A stretch of 50,035 bases of DNA from a virus. The DNA lies in the IMG/VR virus record IMGVR_UViG_3300037963_003349, positions 1-50,035 of that record; one strand, 5' to 3'. The notes beneath the pieces were generated by a model. It did no database searches. It was given only the letters and a program-made list of their open reading frames with translations, and was not told where the DNA came from. The position numbers were made by a program, and so were the translations under genes. Below, piece after piece: positions 7,665-13,310 of the stretch (position 1 is its first letter; every line of letters begins with the position of its first letter).

Positions 7665-7681
7665 ATTTCCCCCTGTGGTTC

Positions 7682-7882
7682 TTAACACTCAGGATCATCC
7701 TGAATGCCTTTTTTTGTTTTAAGTTTTATTATGGCACTTGCTAAGTAAACCATACCATCTAACAATTCTTCCAATGCTTCTACACACCAATCTCTACCAT
7801 CCCAAGGATCCAATTGATCTGCATATTCACGCTTACCTTTTTCCAGGCGTTCTTCTATCAACTTTACAATGTCTTTATTCAT
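7682..7882 (-). CDS. Small MazG-like helical protein
   Basis: A 66-residue protein with WCVEALEELLDGMVYLASA (residues 32-50), resembling the E-x-x-E...D helix of all-alpha NTP pyrophosphohydrolases (MazG-like) and of a common small phage protein of unknown function. It is too short for a full MazG domain. It overlaps the next upstream gene by 4 bp (ATGA). Confidence 0.65.
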   Translation of the reverse strand: MNKDIVKLIEERLEKGKREYADQLDPWDGRDWCVEALEELLDGMVYLASAIIKLKTKKGIQDDPEC

Positions 7883-8109
7883 AACAATCCTATTTTTTTA
7901 AGCTTTTCAAGTTCTTCATTGGATCTACTGCAGAAATATCTAACCTCATACCATTTATTAGTTACTTCTTCTATCATACTATTTGATGCATTAAAAACTT
8001 CTTTGCATCCAGACATTTCTGTAGCTATTAATTCATCAAGTATTGGACACATTACTTCTAACATTTCTTTACATTCTTTATTCATCTTTCCTAAATCAAT
8101 TTTTTTCAT
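7879..8109 (-). CDS. Small helical hypothetical protein
   Basis: A charged, helical protein of 76 residues with an excellent ribosome site (AGGAGG 5 nt before ATG), which itself lies in the end of the upstream 34-residue gene. No recognised domain. Confidence 0.7.
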   Translation of the reverse strand: MKKIDLGKMNKECKEMLEVMCPILDELIATEMSGCKEVFNASNSMIEEVTNKWYEVRYFCSRSNEELEKLKKIGLL

Positions 8110-8214
8110 TTATCCTCCTGTAGCGCAATGATAAGAGCAATATTCATCGCCATTATCCTGAAATGGTTCATTACATACAGTGCATCTAGTAAATTTCTTT
8201 TCTTTTTTCTTCAT
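8110..8214 (-). CDS. Tiny zinc-finger protein (34 residues)
   Basis: Translating the leftward strand gives a basic start (MKKKEKKFTR) followed by CTVC and, ten residues later, C-x-x-H-C, which together can hold one zinc ion. GAAGGA lies just upstream of the ATG and its stop codon abuts the next ATG. The ribosome site, spacing and cysteine pattern make it credible despite its size. Confidence 0.7.
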   Translation of the reverse strand: MKKKEKKFTRCTVCNEPFQDNGDEYCSYHCATGG

Positions 8215-8228
8215 TTATCCTTCTTTTA

Positions 8229-8315
8229 TTGAATTGGGCTGTTGCCTTTGTTGATCTTTCAAGCGTGGCCTTCATCAGATCCCTCAGTTAGGTCTGAGGT
8301 ACAGCCCTTATTCAA
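8229..8315. repeat. Multi-branched inverted-repeat element
   Basis: TTGAAT and GGGCTGT (8229-8234, 8236-8242) pair with ACAGCCC and ATTCAA (8301-8307, 8310-8315), a 13-bp closing stem. Inside are a 6-bp hairpin CCTCAG/CTGAGG (8282-8299) and a GATC/GATC pair (8253-8256 and 8278-8281). The element exactly fills the gap between two leftward zinc-finger genes. There is no T-run. A structured RNA is plausible. Confidence 0.65.
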
Positions 8316-8543
8316 TTATTTACAATACTTGCAACATTCACGCTGCAAGCCAATAGTGGGAAAATCTTTATATTGCAAAATATAATCACGACCTACATAT
8401 TCATATTCCCAGACATTATCGCAATTCTTACAATATCGTAGTTTCTTGCTATGTTTGTCTACCATGACATATGCATTTCTTTTTTTAATTACTTGTGTAC
8501 CTGATCGTTCATTTTTACAGATATTATCAATTACCCACTGCAT
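8316..8543 (-). CDS. Small zinc-ribbon protein
   Basis: The 75-residue protein has YCKNCDNVWEYEY and, at the very end, RECCKYCK, giving two Cys-x-x-Cys pairs about 30 residues apart. AAGGAG stands 5 nt before the ATG. Its stop is the edge of the inverted-repeat element 8229-8315. Role unknown. Confidence 0.72.
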   Translation of the reverse strand: MQWVIDNICKNERSGTQVIKKRNAYVMVDKHSKKLRYCKNCDNVWEYEYVGRDYILQYKDFPTIGLQRECCKYCK

Positions 8544-8570
8544 TTTATCTCCTTACAGTTAATTAAGACG

Positions 8571-8701
8571 AGGGCTGACTTAGTATAAAGCCTTAATCCA
8601 TCTCCGTTTCATTCGTAGGTCTACGCTTATAAAATGGGAACAGAATGGTGTCCGTTTGCCTGACAGCCTATAACTAGTATGTCTTTATACACACCAGCCC
8701 T
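8571..8701. repeat. Long inverted-repeat element in a 199-bp gap
   Basis: AGGGCTG (8571-8577) pairs with CAGCCCT (8695-8701) and TATAAAG (8584-8590) with CTTTATA (8683-8689), making a 14-bp interrupted stem around about 90 nt. A small hairpin CGTA/TACG lies within. I see no coding frame in the gap 8544-8742. Unknown function. Confidence 0.62.
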
Positions 8702-8742
8702 TTGATTCATCGACTTGCCGAGTCTAGTCTTAATAGTTATTT

Positions 8743-9135
8743 TTAGTTGTATTCAAATACTTCAAACTTTTCCTTCATAAATTCTTTTATACTGTCATTT
8801 AATTCTTCTAACTCTACATCGGATAAATAGTGAACCAATTCGTCTCTCATTGTACTAATATCTCTTTCTACAACTTCTGGCTTTTTATCAGGGTATGTAG
8901 TAACAGATTCAACATATTTACATTTATTACATACAGGTTTATGACCATTGTTTTCTGTATGGCTATGTTCATTAAATACTCTATCCTCAACTATTCTAAT
9001 CCATCCAAATAGATATGTTTTTACTGTTTCTGATTTTATCCTTTCTTTAACAATATTTGCAGTATGGTCTATGTATGAACTACATGTTGCTAAAGCATTT
9101 TTGCCAAATAATCGGCATATAAAACATCTTGCCAT
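8743..9135 (-). CDS. Zinc-binding hypothetical protein
   Basis: A 130-residue protein starting MARCFICRLFGKNAL with a first C-x-x-C, then CNKC near residue 70, and an acidic helical C terminus (VELEELNDSIKEFMKEKFE). The N-terminal pattern resembles phage proteins with a CxxC-leading zinc knuckle. AAGGAG lies upstream of the ATG. It is the first gene of the second leftward block. Confidence 0.7.
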   Translation of the reverse strand: MARCFICRLFGKNALATCSSYIDHTANIVKERIKSETVKTYLFGWIRIVEDRVFNEHSHTENNGHKPVCNKCKYVESVTTYPDKKPEVVERDISTMRDELVHYLSDVELEELNDSIKEFMKEKFEVFEYN

Positions 9136-9158
9136 TTATTGCTCCTTTTTAAGGTTAT

Positions 9159-9216
9159 GTGGGACAACTATCCGAGGTAAGGAAGTTTGCGGAATCCTAA
9201 TTATAAGTTGCCCCAC
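9159..9216. repeat. Inverted-repeat element upstream of the second leftward block
   Basis: GTGGGACAACT (9159-9169) pairs with AGTTGCCCCAC (9206-9216), ten pairs and one mismatch. It lies in the leader of the gene starting at 9135. A leftward TATAAT is embedded at 9205-9200. Confidence 0.6.
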
Positions 9217-9228
9217 TGAAGTTTAATT

Positions 9229-9270
9229 ATGTGTAGTTTGCATCTTTATAAGTTTACACATATGAGTAAT
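9229..9270. promoter_or_regulatory. Operator-like repeats
   Basis: ATGTGTAGTT at 9229-9238 is an exact copy of the sites in front of the regulator at 5042. It faces TTTACACATATGAGTAAT at 9253-9270, and a similar TATGAGTAA string occurs at 4954-4962. The pair (ATGTGTA ... TACACAT) forms a spaced inverted repeat likely to control transcription here. Confidence 0.55.
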
Positions 9271-9420
9271 AACATCCAAACAAATGTCATAAATAAGAAA
9301 CCTAGCAGGTCTTTTATAAACTCGATTCGTTTCTTTCTTTTATGTTTTTGTATAGCATTCATTTGCATCTCCTTTATGAATTATTACCAAGAGAAGGCTA
9401 TCAGCAAGGTATACCTTTGA
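9262..9420 (+). CDS. Possible small membrane protein
   Basis: A 52-residue frame from ATG at 9262 has a polar, basic N terminus, one strong hydrophobic helix (FFLLCFCIAFICISF) and a short tail. There is no clear ribosome site, and it lies against the direction of its leftward neighbours. Its start sits in the operator-like pair 9229-9270. The clean membrane-segment layout argues for a real gene; the missing ribosome site argues against. Confidence 0.35.
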   Translation: MSNNIQTNVINKKPSRSFINSIRFFLLCFCIAFICISFMNYYQEKAISKVYL

Positions 9421-9493
9421 CAGCGTCCATTTTATAATTTGCTAAGAAGGTGTACTAAACCCACTACAAATGAGGTAACGACTCTTGGTTTTT

Positions 9494-9510
9494 GATAAGT
9501 GCTACTTATC
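9494..9510. repeat. Perfect hairpin with three-base loop
   Basis: GATAAGT and ACTTATC form a perfect 7-bp stem around GCT, followed by GAAATTTTT on the rightward side. It could be a weak terminator, a palindromic operator, or a hairpin promoter of the kind used by the N4 virion polymerase. Confidence 0.55.
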
Positions 9511-9520
9511 TGAAATTTTT

Positions 9521-9576
9521 CCAAGGGCGTTGGTCTGCGTTTAAAGTCTAAACTGCGCAGGAAAAGACTCCCTTGG
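9521..9576. repeat. Inverted-repeat element
   Basis: CCAAGGG (9521-9527) pairs perfectly with CCCTTGG (9570-9576); inside, GTTTA/TAAAC form a second small hairpin. It lies in the 9421-9802 stretch, where I see no well-supported gene. Confidence 0.6.
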
Positions 9577-9751
9577 ATTTAACAATTATAAAAGATCGCA
9601 TACAGTTGTTTTCTACTCATCTTATTGTAGCGACTTTTTGGTTGTTTAAATCTTTTACTAGCCCATTCTACAAGCTCGTATTTACGCTTATATGGACAGT
9701 ATTTACCGATACGGTGCATGATACCTCACTTTTTGGATTGAGAGGATTATT

Positions 9752-9788
9752 AAAAAGATCCTGCCCCAATCACATGGACTGAGGCAGG
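9752..9788 (-). terminator. Likely intrinsic terminator of the leftward gene at 9803-10222
   Basis: On the leftward strand CCTGCC, a 17-nt loop and GGCAGG are followed by ATCTTTTTAA. It lies 15 nt past the stop of the upstream gene. The stem is short (6 bp) but GC-rich. Confidence 0.6.
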
Positions 9789-9802
9789 GGTTTGTGGAAA
9801 GG

Positions 9803-10222
9803 TTATCGGGTAGGTTGGAAAGATGCCCAAAGCTTATCTGCCATCTCAGCATTCTCTTGGACAGAGGGACGCAGACTGGCCTTTCTATATGCCTGCCAGC
9901 ACTGAGCTTTCTCATTGAATCTGATGTCGCCTTTGAACTGCAGACGGTTGTACCAGTCTGTTAGCTCATCTCTGGCCTCATCAGAAGTACGGTTGTTTAT
10001 GAAAGAGGATATCGCTACGCATTTCGTATTGATAGCCTTTGCCATGTTGATAGCACCCTCAACACCTGCAGTAGCTTGTTTCATCAAATCAGATGCTGTC
10101 TCAAGGCCAAACTTCTTAGCCTTAAAGGATTTCAATCCATTCTTAGTTTCTCTAGAGAATGTAATACCAGACTTAGATGTATTCTTACTGGTTGCAGGTT
10201 GTATGGTTGTATTGTCATTCAT
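9803..10222 (-). CDS. Hypothetical protein at the early/late boundary
   Basis: A protein of 139 residues starting MNDNTTIQPATSKN. AAGGAA 8-9 nt upstream favours this ATG over one 16 codons earlier. The N terminus is Ser/Thr/Lys-rich and probably disordered; the rest is helical with many alanines and a W-x-x-Y segment. Not recognised. It is monocistronic, has its own terminator and faces the late operon across a large inverted repeat, so a switch or early-function role is possible (inference). Confidence 0.68.
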   Translation of the reverse strand: MNDNTTIQPATSKNTSKSGITFSRETKNGLKSFKAKKFGLETASDLMKQATAGVEGAINMAKAINTKCVAISSFINNRTSDEARDELTDWYNRLQFKGDIRFNEKAQCWQAYRKASLRPSVQENAEMADKLWASFQPTR

Positions 10223-10288
10223 CTTATCATTCCTTATAAGTTTAATAATTAAGTGGGCATTGTTGCCCACTACGACGAGGGGGACGGG

Positions 10289-10358
10289 CCCCTTAGTTCC
10301 CAGGGTTGCAATTCAATTTCTCAACCTAATTGGCAAGGGTGCAACCCTAACTAAGGGG
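10289..10358. repeat. Large inverted repeat at the divergent early/late boundary
   Basis: CCCCTTAGTT (10289-10298) and AGGGTTGCA (10302-10310) pair with AACTAAGGGG (10349-10358) and TGCAACCCT (10340-10348): 19 bp with a single 3-nt bulge and a 29-nt loop. It is the longest stem I found and lies between divergent transcription units. No T-run follows on either side. Confidence 0.72.
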
Positions 10359-10407
10359 GGATGGGGTATGTATATATCTCCCACACGCATTCTACACCTA
10401 TTTTTTC

Positions 10408-10441
10408 AAGCGTAGCTAATTCTATACAGCAATGTGTAGTT
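10408..10441 (+). promoter_or_regulatory. Regulatory motifs before the first late gene
   Basis: AAGCGTAGCTAATT (10408-10421) recurs with one change before the portal gene (13267-13280). ATGTGTAGTT (10432-10441) is the fourth exact copy of the operator-like 10-mer. Together they suggest that the first rightward late gene is controlled by the same switch protein. Confidence 0.45.
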
Positions 10442-10447
10442 TCAACC

Positions 10448-10678
10448 ATGAGTATGCCAAAGAAATTCTTCGATCCAGTAGTAAAGGCCTTCCTGGTATG
10501 GAACGAAGAGAAAGAAAAGTGGGAGCCAGAAGAGGTGGATAGCAGTAATGTTGATGATTTGCTATATATGACGGACTACGTGACTGCTGAAATACAGATT
10601 GAAAATGCAATTGAAAGGCAAATAGTAGATAAAGTACTAGAAAGTGAAAAAATTTTTAAAAATAAGTTGCAAAACTGA
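10448..10678 (+). CDS. Small acidic hypothetical protein, first gene of the late block
   Basis: A 76-residue protein starting MSMPKKFFDPVVKAF. The ATG at 10448 is chosen because the frame upstream of it crosses the operator-like region. The ribosome site is poor. Acidic and helical; a DNA-packaging accessory role is possible from its place before the terminase genes, but no family is recognised. Confidence 0.6.
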   Translation: MSMPKKFFDPVVKAFLVWNEEKEKWEPEEVDSSNVDDLLYMTDYVTAEIQIENAIERQIVDKVLESEKIFKNKLQN

Positions 10679-10694
10679 TCCGCTTGTTGTTTTT

Positions 10695-10789
10695 TATACA
10701 GTATATAAGCTGTACAGTATAAATACAGTACAGTTAAGTAACTGTATTATATCTCTAAGGAGATATAATACTGCAGTATCGATACTGTA
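10695..10789. promoter_or_regulatory. Iteron-like palindrome cluster upstream of the terminase genes
   Basis: ACAGTA or its complement TACTGT, or a one-base variant, recurs at 10698, 10714, 10725, 10730, 10740 and 10783. The cluster includes ACAGTT-AAGT-AACTGT (10730-10745), a perfect 12-bp inverted repeat GTATTATATCTC/GAGATATAATAC (10744-10755 and 10760-10771) and the 12-bp palindrome ATACTGCAGTAT (10768-10779). Candidates are a packaging (pac/cos) site bound by the small terminase or a late-gene operator. Confidence 0.65.
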
Positions 10790-10828
10790 GTGGAATTCCT
10801 TACTCGAAAGCTAAAGGTCAACAAATAT

Positions 10829-11545
10829 ATGGATGTGACCTACCCTATTTACACAAAGGAAGAAGCATTAGATCGTGATATTAGTTACAAACCATGGCAG
10901 AATTGCAATAAAGGGGAATATGGCATTTCCGATGATGGCTACATAGCTGAATGTGTAAAGCGTACCAAGTACAAAAAACAGACGGAAATCCAATTTCCAT
11001 TTGGTAGGGCATGGATTAATGGCAGTGCAAAGCTATTGTACGAACCAAGAAGAGATACAGGCAACTACGATGGGGTTTCTACCAAGTCTTACGAAGAAAT
11101 AGAGAGTAGAAAGACTCGTACCAAGAATACAGTAGATGTATATGTACGTATGTTGCTTAATGGTGGGCCTATCGATTGGATTCAACTAGGCAAAACCTAC
11201 CGTAAAGACCAAAAACGTCCAGACTTAACAGCAAAAAGACTATTTAAATCAGAAAAGGTAAAGCATATGGTGGATAAACGTATAGATGAAGCATTAAAGG
11301 AACGTGGTATCAACGAAGGAGAGGTCTTAGACGTAATTGCAGATGCGATTGCAATAGCCAAAGAGAAAAAAGATCCTTCTAATATGCTAAAAGGTGCAGA
11401 AACTTTTGTACGAATCCTAGATATGCTACCCAAAAAGGCAGTACAAACCGATACCATGCAAATTGATATGACCAATCAAATCTTAAACGACATTGAAAAA
11501 GAAGAAAAACGCTTAAAGCTGGAGCAAAAGAAGGAGTTGGTCTAA
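10829..11545 (+). CDS. terS: Putative terminase small subunit
   Basis: A protein of 238 residues from MDVTYPIYTK; a GTG at 10790 would add 13 residues. It lies two genes before the large terminase. The C-terminal half looks like a phage small terminase: LGKTYRKDQKRPDLTAKRLF, then an alpha-helical block (MVDKRIDEALKERGINEGEV...ILDMLPKK) where oligomerisation usually lies, and a charged tail. The N-terminal block with YGISDDGYIAECVKR is found in some marine phage terminase partners. It probably recognises the packaging site, and the palindrome cluster lies directly upstream. No catalytic motif can confirm it. Confidence 0.65.
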   Translation: MDVTYPIYTKEEALDRDISYKPWQNCNKGEYGISDDGYIAECVKRTKYKKQTEIQFPFGRAWINGSAKLLYEPRRDTGNYDGVSTKSYEEIESRKTRTKNTVDVYVRMLLNGGPIDWIQLGKTYRKDQKRPDLTAKRLFKSEKVKHMVDKRIDEALKERGINEGEVLDVIADAIAIAKEKKDPSNMLKGAETFVRILDMLPKKAVQTDTMQIDMTNQILNDIEKEEKRLKLEQKKELV

Positions 11546-11734
11546 ATGAAGTTTGAAATCATACCTGATGCACGTGATAAACGCCCTATTTGGTACAAAA
11601 AACGCATTATTCTTAAATATGTGGATGATGAACAGATTGAATTATTTCTTGAGGTTTTAAAGGCAATTGCGGAGGAAAATGGTATCAAGGTTGAAAACGG
11701 AGATATAGACTATATGCTTGGTGCTGATTATTAG
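11546..11734 (+). CDS. Small hypothetical protein between terminase genes
   Basis: A 62-residue protein whose ATG follows the terS stop without a gap (AAGGAG lies in the terS tail). It is basic at the N terminus, then acidic and helical. No family recognised; a packaging helper role is suggested only by position. Confidence 0.65.
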   Translation: MKFEIIPDARDKRPIWYKKRIILKYVDDEQIELFLEVLKAIAEENGIKVENGDIDYMLGADY

Positions 11735-11773
11735 CTTTATTCTTACACGTAGCCCGTTAGGTAAAAACACAAA

Positions 11774-13267
11774 TTGAAGAAGAACGCTAATAACAAAGCC
11801 ATTTTAGAAAAACTTCGTAGGGATATGGTCTTATTTGGTAAGATTGTTATGCCTCAGATGTTTTCTGTACCTAGTCCGAAGTTTCATTATACTATTGCAG
11901 ATGATCTAATGGACAAAGAAAAGAAGCAGATTAACATTATTGCTCCAAGAGGTCATGCCAAAAGTTCTATTGTAGGTGGTGTATTCCCTTTATACCATCT
12001 CATGTTTGATAAAGGACAAAAATTGATTGTTCTTGTCTCTAGAACGCAAGACCATGCAGTTAAACTCCTTGGAACGATAAAAGACACCATAGACTATTCA
12101 GAACAATTTCGTCAATTGTTTGGCTATTGGGGTCAGCACAGCGCAAGGAGTTGGGCAAAAGCAGAAGTAGAATTAAAAGATGGTTCTATGATTATCTGCA
12201 AAGGTACAGGTCAGCAGTTACGTGGTATCAAAGTAGGAAACCAAAGACCTACGCTGATTATTGTAGATGACCCTGAAGATGAAAACAATACCAAAACAGC
12301 AGAAGCAATGGAGCATAATCTACGTTGGTTATTGCAATCTGCAGTTCCTTCTGTAGATCCTTTAAAAGGTCGTATTATTATTATTGGAACTCCACAACAC
12401 CAACGATGTATGGTAGAAACCTTAAAAGTGATGAAAGGATGGGAGAATAAGGTATTTACCCCTAGTTTGGAAAAAAAGAGGTCATTGTGGGAAGAATGGT
12501 GGCCGATAAAAAAATTAATAGCAAAAAAAGAAGAACTAGAGTCTATCAATCGTTTATCTGTATTCTATCGTGAGTATATGTGTGAAATTGTAGGAGATGA
12601 AGATCAGCTATTTAAAAAAGAAGATATTCAGTATTACGATGGAAAGTTTCGATTGGATAATGATGGCAATGCTTTTCTTGATTTAAAAGAGGTAGGAGGA
12701 GAAAAAGTAAACGAAACCGTTCCTGTAAATGTATTTACTGGGGTAGATCCTGCGTCCAGTGTAAAACAAACTGCAGATTATTCGGTTATCTTTAATTTGG
12801 CAGTAGACGATAAGAATCGCAAGTTTGCATTGCCTTACTACAGAAAACATGCCAAACCGTTGGCGTTGGCAGAAGCAATTGTAGATAATTTTAGAAAATA
12901 CAAAAGTACCAAAACTCGCATTGAATCTGTGGGATATCAAGAAATGTTACGTCAATATGTGCAAATGAGATGCGATGAAGAAGGAATCTTTATTCCTGGA
13001 TTAAACATCAAAGAAAATCCTCGTACTAGCAAGTCTCATAGATTGGAAAGTTTGCAACCATCCTTTGCAAAGAAAGAAATATTTATTATGAAAAACATGC
13101 AAAACCTAGAAGATGAGATGCTTTTGTTCCCACGGGGAAAGCATGACGATCTTTTGGATGGACTGTTTTATGCTTTTAAAGGGCATTACAAACCTTTCCA
13201 TGAAGAAAAAGAAATTCCTGTACTAGGAATGAAGAGTTTTCATAAACATGATTGGCAAATAACATAA
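11774..13267 (+). CDS. terL: Terminase large subunit
   Basis: The 497-residue packaging ATPase-nuclease has Walker A APRGHAKSS (residues 57-65), Walker B LIIVDDPED (161-169) and the coupling segment IIIIGTPQH. RNase H-type nuclease acidic residues are seen at TGVDPAS (D325), RIESVGYQ and KHDDLLDG (D458, D459). It cuts concatemers and pumps DNA through the portal. It begins at TTG (11774), about 11 nt after a weak AGGT; the segment up to the first internal ATG (codon 18) looks conserved, so the TTG start is preferred. The portal gene follows. Confidence 0.95.
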   Translation: MKKNANNKAILEKLRRDMVLFGKIVMPQMFSVPSPKFHYTIADDLMDKEKKQINIIAPRGHAKSSIVGGVFPLYHLMFDKGQKLIVLVSRTQDHAVKLLGTIKDTIDYSEQFRQLFGYWGQHSARSWAKAEVELKDGSMIICKGTGQQLRGIKVGNQRPTLIIVDDPEDENNTKTAEAMEHNLRWLLQSAVPSVDPLKGRIIIIGTPQHQRCMVETLKVMKGWENKVFTPSLEKKRSLWEEWWPIKKLIAKKEELESINRLSVFYREYMCEIVGDEDQLFKKEDIQYYDGKFRLDNDGNAFLDLKEVGGEKVNETVPVNVFTGVDPASSVKQTADYSVIFNLAVDDKNRKFALPYYRKHAKPLALAEAIVDNFRKYKSTKTRIESVGYQEMLRQYVQMRCDEEGIFIPGLNIKENPRTSKSHRLESLQPSFAKKEIFIMKNMQNLEDEMLLFPRGKHDDLLDGLFYAFKGHYKPFHEEKEIPVLGMKSFHKHDWQIT

Positions 13268-13310
13268 AGCGTAGCCAATTGGGTTTCGCTACTTGTAAGC
13301 TTCACCCAGA

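Noticed and set aside
8229-8315. A bona fide hammerhead ribozyme
   Set aside because: The core strings are present, but extra bases between stem I and CTGATGA and between GAAA and the closing stem break the required junction. It is kept only as a low-confidence observation.
9573-9782. A TTG-started 69-codon rightward frame with a hydrophobic centre
   Set aside because: It begins inside one inverted repeat and ends inside the likely leftward terminator 9752-9788. The ribosome site is poor, and the hydrophobic look can come from T-rich DNA.
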